Shown here: positions 1 through 7,765 of the stretch, piece by piece
Layout of the letters: the number at the start of each line of letters is the position of its first letter
Position numbering within the stretch: position 1 is the stretch's first letter
Source of the DNA: Bacillota bacterium
GTDB lineage: Bacteria > Bacillota > Sulfobacillia > RBS10-35 > JAJYVM01
Direction of reading: 5' to 3'
Assembly: GCA_021792015.1 (NCBI GenBank)
Contig: JAJYVM010000053.1
Location: forward strand, 1-13,595
DNA: 13,595 bases
Made by a program: the position numbers and the translations under genes
The notes under the pieces: generated by a model
What the model saw: the letters and a program-made list of their open reading frames with translations, nothing else
Told to the model about the DNA's origin: nothing
The model's database searches: none

Positions 1-1241
1 ACCGGCAGGTCGGGGACGCCCGCCTGGGTCGGGGCGGTGGGAGCCTCGCCGGCGTCCGTCGCCGCGCCGGCGAGGGCCGCGGCCGCGGCGGCCGCGGCGG
101 TGCGGGCGGCGGCGGAGGCCCCGGGGCCGGGGGGCAGCTCGCGCACCGCGGGGACGGGCTCGGGCGCGCCATCGAGGCCGACCTCGTAGAGCTGCGCGCG
201 GCCCTCGCTGCCGCAGAGGAAGCGCAGGCGGGCGGCGCCGCGCCACTGGAAGGCGCGCGTCAGCTGGCCGTAGCGGATCTCGCAGGGGATGGCGCCGCCG
301 ACGGGGCGGTCCAGCGGCGCGGTCAGGTTGCGGGCGGCGGCCAGACGGGCATCGGCGGAAGGCGCGTCAAGGGGCACGACCCACAGGCAGGCGGGCTGCA
401 CCCAGTGCGGCGCGCCCTGGCTCACCCCCGCAAAGGCGACGTACCTGCCGTCGGGGCTCACCTGCGGCCCGGCCTGGATGGCGCCGTCCCACGGCAGGAA
501 GCAGGCGATGGGGGTCTGGCCGTCGGCGCCGACCTGCCAGAGGTCGGTGCCGCCCTCCAGGTTGATGCCGCGCTCGCGGTGGGCCCGCACCAACAGGCTC
601 CTGCCGTCGGGGAGCCAGCAGGGCTCGTCGTGGGCGAAGCGGCCGTCCGTCAGGCGCCGCTCGGGCTCCGACCCGTCGGCCGCGACCACGTGGACGTGGG
701 CGTAGCGGTCGTCGAAGAAGCCGCGTCCGTCGGCGCGGTAGTCGTAGTCGGCGATCACCCGGATGCGGGGACCTGCGGGCGCATTGGCTCCCTGCGGTCC
801 TGGGCGCAGCTCCGCGGGCTCGCCGGGGTGGCGCGGCCCCTCCGGCGGCACCTCGACCTGGGCGACGAAGGCGATGCGGCTGCCGTCGGGCGACCAGCAC
901 GGGGCCTGGCCGGGGTTGGCGCCCGTCTCGATGCGCCGGGCCTCGCCGCCGGCCACGTCGATCACGTGCAGCTGCGGCTTGCCGGAGCGGTCGGACACGA
1001 AGGCGATGCGGTCGCCGGCCGGCGACCAGCGCGGCAGGCGGTCGCCCCTGCCGCCCGTCAGGCGGCGTGGCGCCTGCCCGCCAGCGGCCGGCACCACCCA
1101 GATCGCCGTGCGCGCCTCGTTGGCGTCGAGATCCATCTCCTGGCGCACGTAGGCGACAAGTGAGCCGTCGGGCGAGGCCTGCAGATCGCCGATGGCCTCG
1201 ATCTGGAAGCGGTCCGCGGGCCGGCTGCCGAACGCGTCCAC
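1..1241 (-). CDS. S9 family peptidase, N-terminal beta-propeller part (partial, cut by left window edge)
   Basis: Read on the minus strand from a GTG at 1241, this frame stays open to the window edge, giving about 413 residues. It shows the TolB/DPP-type propeller repeats that precede the catalytic domain in prolyl-oligopeptidase-family (S9) enzymes: an ASPDG near residue 22, WSPAGDRIAF near 72, WSPDGSRIAF near 116, later WLPDGRS and VSPDGRY. The alpha/beta-hydrolase domain with the Ser-Asp-His triad must lie beyond the window, so activity cannot be judged. The end of the visible part is an alanine-rich, low-complexity linker. No ATG precedes the domain in this frame. GTG 1241 has GGAAGGGG about 8 bases upstream, and an in-frame GTG at 1250 is an alternative. 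The family hydrolyses short peptides or acylated N-termini, usually in the cytoplasm, and no signal peptide is visible here. It is a paralogue of the complete peptidase at 5808-7763. The family call is firm; the start is less so. Confidence 0.88.
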   Translation of the reverse strand, partial: MDAFGSRPADRFQIEAIGDLQASPDGSLVAYVRQEMDLDANEARTAIWVVPAAGGQAPRRLTGGRGDRLPRWSPAGDRIAFVSDRSGKPQLHVIDVAGGEARRIETGANPGQAPCWSPDGSRIAFVAQVEVPPEGPRHPGEPAELRPGPQGANAPAGPRIRVIADYDYRADGRGFFDDRYAHVHVVAADGSEPERRLTDGRFAHDEPCWLPDGRSLLVRAHRERGINLEGGTDLWQVGADGQTPIACFLPWDGAIQAGPQVSPDGRYVAFAGVSQGAPHWVQPACLWVVPLDAPSADARLAAARNLTAPLDRPVGGAIPCEIRYGQLTRAFQWRGAARLRFLCGSEGRAQLYEVGLDGAPEPVPAVRELPPGPGASAAARTAAAAAAAALAGAATDAGEAPTAPTQAGVPDLP

Positions 1242-1366
1242 GTCCTCCACCCCTTCCGCGGGAGCCTGGCTTCGGGCGTGGGGCAGCCGCCTCCTGCCGG
1301 CCGCCGCACCCCTGCATGACCGGCCAGGCCGCCCGCATTGCATGGGACCGAGGGGATGACCCGCCC

Positions 1367-2323
1367 ATGCTGCGCAGACACCTGGCGGCCGCCGGCGCCC
1401 TGGCCAGCCTGCTGCTCGCGGCCGCGCTCCTGGCCCCTGCCGTCCTGCGCGGACAGCAGGCCGTCGCCGTCTGCGGCGAGGTGCCCGGCGGCGTTGCCAT
1501 GGACGGCGCCACGGCCGTCCTGTCCTCCATGCAGGCCGATTCCCCGGGGCCCGCACCCACTGCGCCCGGCGGATCGGAGACCTGGCGCCCCAACCCGACC
1601 GCCTTCGCGGCGGTCCTCGACCGCACGGGCGCGACGATCGAGATGGCGCGCTTCACGACCAACTTCAGGCACGCCTCGCCCTCGCAGGCCGCGAACATCG
1701 CCCTGACAGCCAGGAAGCTGACGGGCAAGGTGGTCGCGCCGGGCGCGGTCTTCTCGTACATCCAGGCCACCGGCCCCTACACCGAGGCGGGCGGCTACGG
1801 CTGGGGCCGCCAGTTCGTCGGCGACCGCATCGTGCCCACCATCGGCGGCGGGGTCTGCCAGGGCGCCTCGACCCTGTACAACGTGGTGCTGCTGGCCGAC
1901 CTCCCGGTGGTCGAGCGCCACCAGCACGGCCTGGTCGTCCCCTACCTGCCGCCCGGGCGCGACGCGACCGTCACCGAGTCCGGCGGCCTCGACTTCCGCT
2001 TCCGCAACAATACCGGCGGGCCCCTGGTGCTCTGGGGCCAGGCCGTCGACCGAGAGCTGACCCTCGCGATCTTCGGCACGAAGGTGCCGCCCCGCGTCAC
2101 CATCCACACCGAGATCCTGTCACGCAGCCACTACCGCACCGAGTACATCGACGCCCCCAACCTGCCGGCGGGCACGAGCGAGGTGGTGGCGCCGGGCCAG
2201 GACGGGGCCGTCTCCGACACCTGGCTGGAGATCCAGACACCGAGCGGGACGGTGCGGCGCAACCTCGGCCGCGACACGTACCGGTCCAGCCCCCGCATCG
2301 TCCGCCGCGGCACGGGACCGTGA
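1367..2323 (+). CDS. VanW family protein, membrane-anchored
   Basis: This 318-residue protein has an N-terminal hydrophobic segment (about residues 6-28, after M-L-R-R-H) that looks like a signal anchor. A proline-rich linker follows, then a VanW domain at about residues 95-240. Family hallmarks are visible: TTNF at about 97-100, the APGAVFSY strand near 124-131, the signature IGGGVCQ at 159-165, ERHQHG at 183-188 and GRDATV near 197-202. The name comes from the vancomycin-resistance cluster, but most members are chromosomal envelope proteins of Gram-positive bacteria with no proven biochemical role, so resistance should not be inferred. ATG 1367 has GAGGGG about 11 bases upstream and starts just before the membrane segment. 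An in-frame ATG at 1316 would add 17 residues and is less likely. The gene is divergent from the S9 peptidase on its left, with about 125 bases between. There are no van resistance genes nearby. Confidence 0.92.
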   Translation: MLRRHLAAAGALASLLLAAALLAPAVLRGQQAVAVCGEVPGGVAMDGATAVLSSMQADSPGPAPTAPGGSETWRPNPTAFAAVLDRTGATIEMARFTTNFRHASPSQAANIALTARKLTGKVVAPGAVFSYIQATGPYTEAGGYGWGRQFVGDRIVPTIGGGVCQGASTLYNVVLLADLPVVERHQHGLVVPYLPPGRDATVTESGGLDFRFRNNTGGPLVLWGQAVDRELTLAIFGTKVPPRVTIHTEILSRSHYRTEYIDAPNLPAGTSEVVAPGQDGAVSDTWLEIQTPSGTVRRNLGRDTYRSSPRIVRRGTGP

Positions 2324-2437
2324 CGGCTGCGGTCGCGGAATGGGACGCGGCCTGAGGCCGGCTCCGGTCGGCTTCCGGATGCGGCGAGCGACGCGAAGCT
2401 GGGATCCGGAGAGCGCACCCGGCGGTCCGGTGTCGCG

Positions 2438-3319
2438 ATGAGGGGGGATCCGGGGCTGGATGCGGCATGGGCGGCCGTGGCCGCCCGTATCGGGCTGGTC
2501 GGGGCCGAGCGCGTGCTGCTCAAGCGCCTGGGGGGGCGGGGCGGGGCCCTGGCCGCCACCTTCGTCTTCTTCGGCGTGGGGGCCCTCGGCATGACGCCCT
2601 TCGCCCTCGGCGCCGGACCCGTGCAGCCGGGCTACCTGCTCTTCGCCCTGCCCAGCGCGGCCGTGTACACCGTGGCCTTTCTCTGCTACGTGTCCGCGCT
2701 GCGCGAGGGCGAGGTCAGCGTGATCGGCCCGCTCGGCACCACCAACGCCATCTTCGTGGTCCTGCTGGCCGCCGCCCTTTACGGCGAGGGGCTGACCCTC
2801 AGCAAGGCCGCCGGGACGGTCCTGATCGTCGCCGGCGCGGCGGCGCTGCAGGCGGGCCCGCGAATCGGGGGCGGCCTCAGGCGGCGCTTTGCCGACCGGC
2901 CGGCGCGCCGCATGCTGGCCTACGCCCTGCTGCTGGCTTTGACGCGGATGCTGGACAAGGCGGGCGCGGGCCAGGCGCCGGCCTTGGTGTACGCGTGGAC
3001 CGTCTTCATGGCGATCGCGGGGCTGCTCGCCTTCGAGCTGGCCCGCCGGGGGCGGCTGCGGGAGGTGGCGGAGTGCGTGGCCGGGGCGCCGCTCGTCGCC
3101 CTCGGCGCCGGGCTCTGCAACGGCGGCTCCTTCCTGCTGCTGATCCTGGCGCTGGCACGCCTGCCCGTCTCCCTGGCGGAGCCCCTGACGGCACTCTCGC
3201 TGCTGGTCACCGCGGCGCTCGCCCGCCTGTGGCTCGGGGAGCCGATCCGCGCGCGCTGGCTGCCGACACTGGCCGTGGTCGCCGGCTCCTGGTTGCTTCT
3301 GGGGGGCGGCGGGATGTAA
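2438..3319 (+). CDS. EamA/DMT superfamily transporter
   Basis: This 293-residue, highly hydrophobic protein has about nine or ten predicted membrane helices and the two-fold repeat of EamA (drug/metabolite transporter) proteins. The first half ends in a segment around residues 92-136 (SVIGPLGTTNAIFVVLLAAA, then GEGLTLSKAAGTVLIVAGA). The second half ends with the matching pattern LAEPLTALSLLVTAALARLW-LGEP at about residues 246-269. The polar loop between the halves is rich in arginine, fitting a cytoplasmic side. Members export or import amino acids, sugars, nucleosides or drugs, and the substrate cannot be told from the sequence. The first helix is short and poorly defined. ATG 2438 lacks a good Shine-Dalgarno site, and a GTG at 2477 is an alternative. 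The gene follows the VanW gene by 114 bases and precedes the DUF2461-like gene by 27, so it may be co-transcribed with the latter. Confidence 0.87.
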   Translation: MRGDPGLDAAWAAVAARIGLVGAERVLLKRLGGRGGALAATFVFFGVGALGMTPFALGAGPVQPGYLLFALPSAAVYTVAFLCYVSALREGEVSVIGPLGTTNAIFVVLLAAALYGEGLTLSKAAGTVLIVAGAAALQAGPRIGGGLRRRFADRPARRMLAYALLLALTRMLDKAGAGQAPALVYAWTVFMAIAGLLAFELARRGRLREVAECVAGAPLVALGAGLCNGGSFLLLILALARLPVSLAEPLTALSLLVTAALARLWLGEPIRARWLPTLAVVAGSWLLLGGGGM

Positions 3320-3335
3320 TATTTTGGTATCTGGA

Positions 3336-3340
3336 GGTGG
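3336..3340 (+). promoter_or_regulatory. Ribosome binding site for the DUF2461-like gene (within TGGAGGTGG)
   Basis: A strong Shine-Dalgarno core lies 6-10 bases before ATG 3347 and fixes that start. It follows a small AT-rich patch (3317-3330) that stands out in this GC-rich sequence and could contain a -10 element, though no -35 partner is evident. Confidence 0.55.
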
Positions 3341-3346
3341 TTTGGC

Positions 3347-4159
3347 ATGGTGGTCCGCGAAGCGCCGGCGGCGCCGCCGCTTTCCCAGGCGACCTTCGCC
3401 TTCTTCGCCGCGCTTTCCGCCGACAACACGCCCGCCTGGTTCCACGCCCATGCCGCCGAGTACCGCACCCACGTGGAACGGCCCTGGCGCGCCCTGGTCG
3501 AGACGGTGGCGGGACCCCTTGCCGCGCAGCTGCCGGAGCTGGACTGCCAGGTCAAGGCCGGGCACGTGCTCAGCCGGATCACGGCGCGCTGGCCGCGGCC
3601 GGATCAGGCCTACCGGACGGAGCTGGTCGCCGCCTTCCGGCCGGCCGGGGACGACGGACGCCAGCCGCGGCTCTTCATGGCCCTGGCGGCCGAGGGGCTG
3701 CGCGCGGGCCTGGAGGTCCCGGCCCGGACGGCCGCATGGGACACGATCGCCCGCGCCCTGGCTGGCGACGCCGTCCGCGACGGGCCCGGCGGCGCCGGCG
3801 GGTGGGGTGAGTCGGGGGACGGTCCGCGGTGGTGGCTTGGCCGGCGGTCCCTGGCGCCAGGCGAGCCGGTCGGACACAGGGGCATCACGCTGCGGTTCCA
3901 GCGGCGCTGGTCGCCGGAGGCCGCCATCGACTCGGTCGCGCTCGGCGGCGAGGTACTGGACACGCTGCGCACGACCCTGCCATGGTACCGCCTCGCCGCG
4001 CAGGCGGAGCCGGCGGGTGACGACCGCACGGGCGACGCGGTGCTGCTCGCGGCGCTGCCGCGCAGCCTGCGCGCGGCGGTCTCGGCGGCAGCGGCGGCCG
4101 AGGGCGTCTCCGTGGCCGCCTTCATCGTCTACGCGCTCACGCGGACGGTGGCGCCGTGA
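3347..4159 (+). CDS. DUF2461-like protein with C-terminal ribbon-helix-helix-like segment
   Basis: The 270-residue product resembles DUF2461 (TIGR02453-type) proteins in its first 130 or so residues: FAFFAALSADNTPAWFHAHA (about 17-36) matches the family start of the form FL..L..NN...WF..., and the RPDQAYRTELVAAF stretch (84-97) corresponds to the family's DKTPYKTHLGA-like motif. The biochemical function of DUF2461 is unknown. The C-terminus is different: a hydrophobic strand (231-236) leads into LPRSLRAAVSAAAAAEGVS, then a second helix ending at residue 270. This is the strand-helix-turn-helix pattern of ribbon-helix-helix DNA-binding domains such as the HicB C-terminus. The start is well supported by TGGAGGTGG 8-9 bases before ATG 3347. 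The gene begins 27 bases after the transporter and its last 23 bases overlap the convergent panD. The DUF2461 match is moderately sure; the RHH reading is an inference from pattern. Confidence 0.72.
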   Translation: MVVREAPAAPPLSQATFAFFAALSADNTPAWFHAHAAEYRTHVERPWRALVETVAGPLAAQLPELDCQVKAGHVLSRITARWPRPDQAYRTELVAAFRPAGDDGRQPRLFMALAAEGLRAGLEVPARTAAWDTIARALAGDAVRDGPGGAGGWGESGDGPRWWLGRRSLAPGEPVGHRGITLRFQRRWSPEAAIDSVALGGEVLDTLRTTLPWYRLAAQAEPAGDDRTGDAVLLAALPRSLRAAVSAAAAAEGVSVAAFIVYALTRTVAP

Positions 4160-4535
4160 GGTCGTCGCTCAGGCTGTGCAGCACGACGTCGGTCACCCGG
4201 TTGCTGCCGTCCACGAACACGACGCGCGCCGTGGTGGCGGCCACCTCCTGCTCCGTGAGCAGGGCCTCGCTGAGGATGATGACGCGGTCGCCCGGATGGA
4301 AGTGGCGGGCCGGCGGACCGTTGAGGCAGATGGTGCCGCCGCCGGCCGGCGCCTCCATCACGTAGGTCTTCCAGCGGGTGCCGTTGGCCACGCTGGTGAT
4401 CTGGACGATCTCGAACGGGACCATGCCGGCGGCGCGGCAGAGGTCGGCGTCGATGCTGACGCTGCCCTCATACTCGAGCTTCGCCTCGGTAACCGTGGCG
4501 CCGTGGATCTTACCCTTGCAGAACAGCCGCAGCAT
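4137..4535 (-). CDS. panD: Aspartate 1-decarboxylase (PanD) proenzyme
   Basis: This 132-residue protein is the pyruvoyl-dependent enzyme that decarboxylates L-aspartate to beta-alanine for pantothenate and coenzyme A synthesis. It keeps every key residue at E. coli numbering: K9, H11, the self-cleavage site G24-S25 (in EGSVSIDADL, where Ser25 becomes the pyruvoyl group), R54, T57 and Y58. The later HPGDRVIIL and RVVFVDGSNR blocks are also typical. The length is normal for PanD. ATG 4535 gives the family's usual MLR start. An upstream extension to 4646 is open but unlike PanD. The gene is divergent from the HtrA-like gene and convergent with the DUF2461-like gene, whose 3' end it overlaps by 23 bases. 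No panB or panC is in the window, so the pantothenate genes are dispersed or lie elsewhere. Confidence 0.97.
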   Translation of the reverse strand: MLRLFCKGKIHGATVTEAKLEYEGSVSIDADLCRAAGMVPFEIVQITSVANGTRWKTYVMEAPAGGGTICLNGPPARHFHPGDRVIILSEALLTEQEVAATTARVVFVDGSNRVTDVVLHSLSDDLTAPPSA

Positions 4536-4727
4536 GCGCCGAGCCACCCCCGCGCCAGGATATGCGCCCACGTCCCCTCGCTTGACCCCACGCCCGCGGC
4601 AGGATCCGCGCGCACCAGTCCACCCGCACGCGCGCACCGGAGCCACGCGCGCCGCCAGGGGCGCACGCGAACGCGTATCATAGACGGAGGGAGATCCATC
4701 GGCTGCGCCCGGAACGGAGGGGTCGCC

Positions 4728-5648
4728 ATGGACCCGTGGTCAAGCGCCATCGTCGACGCGGCCGAGCGCGTCGCTCCGTACGTCGCGCACGTGGTGTCGG
4801 TCAACGCCAAGGAGAACCGCGCCTCGGTGGGCTCGGGCTTCGCCATCGACGCCTACCACGTCATCACCCATGCCCCCTTTGCGGCGGCTGACAGCGAGAT
4901 CACGGTGCAGGTGGGCGGCAGAAAGCTTGGCGCCACGGCCGTGGGGACCGATCCGCTCTACTTCCTGGCCGTTCTGCGCTGCGACGCCCGCATCGGCCTG
5001 CCGCCCGTACCCTACGAGGACAGCCAGGCCGTGCGCCCCGGCCAGATCGTGCTTGCCCTGGGCGATCCGTACGGGACCGAGCATGAGGTCACGCACGGGA
5101 TCATCACGGCCCTCGACAGGACCATCTACCGGCCCGAGCGCTTCCCCGTCGACGGACTGATCGTGACCGACGCCACCCTGCACGCCGGCAACGTCGGCGG
5201 CCCCCTGGCCACGCTGGAGGCCAACGTCGTCGGCCTGAACGGCCTGCCATTCTCGAACGGGCTGGGTCTGGCCGTCCAGGCGGACGTCATCATGCGGGTC
5301 GCAAACCAGATCATCGAGTTCGGCGGGGCCACGCACCCCTGGCTCGGCTTCTCGGGCCAGCCGGAGCTGATCGACCCCGCGCTCGTATCCCTGTTCGGTC
5401 TGCCCGTCAGCCGCGGCGTCATCGTCAGCCACGTGGTGGAGGGGGGCCCCGGCGAGCGCGCCGGCGTGCGGGCCTACGACATGGTCGTGCGGGTGGACGG
5501 CAAGGCCGTCACCCACCTCGGCTTCATCCGCCGCATCCTGGCGGCGCGCCGCTCGGGCGACCACGGCACGCTGACGGTCGTGCGGGACGGCAACCTGGTC
5601 GACCTGGACATCCCGGTCGAGGAGATCCCCCGGCTGGCCTCGGCCTAG
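4728..5648 (+). CDS. HtrA/S1C-fold protein with PDZ domain, catalytic triad lost (pseudoprotease)
   Basis: The 306-residue product aligns through the trypsin-like fold of HtrA/DegP proteins (about residues 1-200) and a C-terminal PDZ domain (about 203-300; GVIVSHVVEGGPGERAGVRA and a DMVVRVDGKAV strand). All three catalytic positions appear changed. The TNNHVV-type histidine block reads VITHAPF, putting Pro50 at the His position with His48 two residues early. The DLAVL aspartate is Phe79 (FLAVL). The GNSGGP serine is Val156 (GNVGGP). The surrounding residues (VGTDP, GDPYG, TDATLHAGN, GGPL) are well kept, so this is not decay. There is no signal peptide or membrane helix, so it is probably cytoplasmic, unlike most HtrA proteins. 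A non-proteolytic binding or scaffold role is inferred. ATG 4728 has GGAGGGG 5 bases upstream. The reading frame continues open far upstream, but that part only mirrors other genes. Confidence 0.87.
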   Translation: MDPWSSAIVDAAERVAPYVAHVVSVNAKENRASVGSGFAIDAYHVITHAPFAAADSEITVQVGGRKLGATAVGTDPLYFLAVLRCDARIGLPPVPYEDSQAVRPGQIVLALGDPYGTEHEVTHGIITALDRTIYRPERFPVDGLIVTDATLHAGNVGGPLATLEANVVGLNGLPFSNGLGLAVQADVIMRVANQIIEFGGATHPWLGFSGQPELIDPALVSLFGLPVSRGVIVSHVVEGGPGERAGVRAYDMVVRVDGKAVTHLGFIRRILAARRSGDHGTLTVVRDGNLVDLDIPVEEIPRLASA

Positions 5649-5807
5649 CCCATCCACGGCGGCCTCCGGCCTCCATACCTGCGGGGAGGGCGGCCCCCGG
5701 CATCCGTGCCTGCGGAGGAGAGGGTCGGCCGCCCGGCGAAGTGCCCTCACTGAACTGGCTCGCGTGCGGCGCAGCCGCGCGCCTGTTGCCAAGGGGGCAT
5801 CATCCGC
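5649..5807. other. Intergenic region with imperfect direct repeat
   Basis: This gap between the HtrA-like gene and the S9 peptidase holds two imperfect copies of a roughly 25-30 base unit around 5671-5730. Each has CCTGCGG followed by a purine-rich stretch and then CGGCC. The first copy can also fold into a CCTCC/GGAGG hairpin. There is no T-run to make a terminator and no clear promoter. Confidence 0.35.
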
Positions 5808-7763
5808 ATGCACGACCATCCTGTGGGCCTGCCCGACCTCTGCCGCTTCCGTCTCGTGGGCGATCCCCAGCTTTCGCCGGACGGGCGGCGGGTCGCGTTC
5901 ACCCAGGTGGAGTTCGACACCGAGATGAACGGCTACCGCAGTGCCGTCTGGGTCGCGGAGGCCGACGGCAGCGCCTGCCGCCGTGTTACCTGGGGAAGCA
6001 AGGCCAAGGGCGGCGGTGCGCGCGAGCGCCGGCCGCGCTGGTCGCCGGACGGGAGCCGGCTGGCCTTTTTGTCCGACCGCTCGGGCGAGCCCCAGATCTG
6101 GGTGCTGGACCTTGCGGCGGGCGGCGAGGCCCGCCAGGTCCTCACGCGCTCGGCACTGTCGTTCTCCTGGTCGCCGGACGGCCGCTCGTTCGTGGCCGTC
6201 GCGCGCGACGAGAAGCCGAAGGCGGCGGAGCGCGACGCCCTCGGGCTGCCGCCGCCCGATGTCGCCTACATCACGCGCCTGCGCTACAAGTTCAACGGCG
6301 AGGGCATTCGCGACGGCCGGCGCAAGCACATCTATCGGGTGGACGCCGAGACGGGCGCCCTGAGCCAGCTCACGTTCGGCGAGGCCGACGACGACGCGCC
6401 CGCCTGGTCGCCGGACGGGCGGCAGATCTGCTTCGCCTCGGCGCGGGGCGACGAGGCCGACGTGGACTTCAGCGCCGACCTCTACGTCGTCGGCGCCGAC
6501 GGCACGGGGCTGCGCCGCCTGACCGACACCCGGGGTCCGGCCGGCTCGCCGGCCTGGTCGCCGGATGGCCGCATGATCGCCTACCTCGGCCACCACGACC
6601 CGGTCTCGCGCAACACCTGCGTGTATGTGGTGCCGGCGGAGGGCGGGCCCGTGAAGAACCTCACCGCGGCCCTCGACCGCGTCGCGGGCTGCGACGTGGG
6701 CACGGACATGCGGATGGATGATGGCGGCCACGGCCCGACCTGGACCCCGGAGGGCATCCTGTTCGTCGCGACTGACCGCGGGTCGGCCCGGATCTACCGC
6801 TGCACACCGTCCGGCGAGGTCGCGCCCGTACGGGGCGCGACCACCGAATGCATCAGCTCGTTCAGCAGTCGCGGCGGCCGTCTCGCCTACACGGCCGGAT
6901 CCGCCCTCAACCCCGGCGACATCTATGTCGACGACCGCCGGCTCACGGAGGTCAACGCCGCGCTGCTCGCCGAGGTGCGGCTCGCCGAGCCCGAGTACGT
7001 GCCCTACCAGGGCGCCGACGGGCTGCCGATCGACGCGTGGGTGATGCGGCCGGTGGGTTGGGAGAGCGGCAAGCGCTACCCCCTGATCCTGCAGATCCAT
7101 GGCGGCCCCCATTCGTCGTATGGCCACACGTTCTTCCACGAGTTCCAATACCTCGCCGGGCTGGGCTACGGGGTGCTCTACGCCAACCCGCGGGGCAGCC
7201 AGGGCTACGGCGAAGCGTTCACGCAGGGGTGCGTTGGGGATTGGGGCGGCAAGGACTACGAGGACCTGATGAAGGCCGTCGACATGGCCTGCAGTTGGCC
7301 CTGGGTCGACGCGGGGCGTCTGGGCGTCACCGGCGGCAGCTTCGGCGGCTTCATGACCAACTGGATCGTCGGCCACACCCACCGCTTCCGGGCGGCGGTG
7401 ACCGACCGCAGCATCTGCAACCTGCACAGCTTCTACGGCACCAGCGACATCGGCTTCCACTTCGGCTACCGGGAGACCGGCGGCGCCGACCTCTGGGACC
7501 ACGAGGAGCGGCTCATGCAGATGTCGCCGCTGCGGTACGCCAAGAACGTGAAGACGCCGATCATGATCACCCACAGCGACCAGGACTACCGCTGCCCGCT
7601 CGAGCAGGCGGAGCAATGGTACGTGGCGCTGCGGCGCCTTGGCGTGGAGACGGCGCTGCTGCGCTTCTCGGGCGAGAGCCACGAACTGTCGCGCTCCGGC
7701 AAGCCGCGGAACCGAATCGAGCGGCTGAGCAGGCTCGGGGAATGGTTCGGCAAACACCTGTAG
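5808..7763 (+). CDS. S9 family peptidase (acylaminoacyl-peptidase/dipeptidyl-aminopeptidase type)
   Basis: This complete 651-residue serine peptidase has an N-terminal propeller with WSPDG repeats at about residues 78, 121, 200 and 250. Its C-terminal alpha/beta-hydrolase domain begins near residue 400. The oxyanion-hole motif HGGP is at 431-434. The nucleophile is Ser511 in GGSFGG. The acid is probably Asp593 (HSDQDYRCP) and the base His625 (GESHELSRSG). These fit family S9C enzymes that cleave short peptides or remove acylated N-terminal residues. The length is typical. No signal peptide is seen, so it is probably cytoplasmic. ATG 5808 follows AAGGGGG by about 11 bases. The stop is 2 bases before thyX, and the ATP-grasp gene follows closely, suggesting one transcript. 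A divergent paralogue lies at 1-1241. Confidence in family and catalytic residues is high; the natural substrate is unknown. Confidence 0.95.
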   Translation: MHDHPVGLPDLCRFRLVGDPQLSPDGRRVAFTQVEFDTEMNGYRSAVWVAEADGSACRRVTWGSKAKGGGARERRPRWSPDGSRLAFLSDRSGEPQIWVLDLAAGGEARQVLTRSALSFSWSPDGRSFVAVARDEKPKAAERDALGLPPPDVAYITRLRYKFNGEGIRDGRRKHIYRVDAETGALSQLTFGEADDDAPAWSPDGRQICFASARGDEADVDFSADLYVVGADGTGLRRLTDTRGPAGSPAWSPDGRMIAYLGHHDPVSRNTCVYVVPAEGGPVKNLTAALDRVAGCDVGTDMRMDDGGHGPTWTPEGILFVATDRGSARIYRCTPSGEVAPVRGATTECISSFSSRGGRLAYTAGSALNPGDIYVDDRRLTEVNAALLAEVRLAEPEYVPYQGADGLPIDAWVMRPVGWESGKRYPLILQIHGGPHSSYGHTFFHEFQYLAGLGYGVLYANPRGSQGYGEAFTQGCVGDWGGKDYEDLMKAVDMACSWPWVDAGRLGVTGGSFGGFMTNWIVGHTHRFRAAVTDRSICNLHSFYGTSDIGFHFGYRETGGADLWDHEERLMQMSPLRYAKNVKTPIMITHSDQDYRCPLEQAEQWYVALRRLGVETALLRFSGESHELSRSGKPRNRIERLSRLGEWFGKHL

Positions 7764-7765
7764 CG

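Noticed and set aside
367..1770. A 467-codon minus-strand frame across the S9 and VanW region
   Set aside because: It is a shifted reading of the S9 peptidase on the same strand, with LVAGRRPHRLR standing in for the WSP...IAF repeats. It also runs antisense through the VanW gene.
1367..2323. Vancomycin resistance locus
   Set aside because: A VanW domain alone does not indicate resistance. No vanHAX, vanRS or vanY-type neighbours are present, and such proteins are common in sensitive bacteria.
2120..3877. A 585-codon minus-strand frame
   Set aside because: It is antisense to the end of the VanW gene, the transporter and the start of the DUF2461-like gene. Its composition is Gly/Gln/Arg-rich without domains.
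3324..4727. Extension of the HtrA-like protein upstream to 3324
   Set aside because: The added 468 residues are a shadow of the DUF2461-like gene and panD. ATG 4728 has a proper ribosome site and starts at the fold.
4740..7757. A 1005-codon open frame on the minus strand
   Set aside because: It lies opposite the HtrA-like and S9 peptidase genes, whose domains and catalytic motifs are clear. Its product is a His/Val/Ala/Arg-rich mirror with no recognisable domain, as expected in high-GC DNA.
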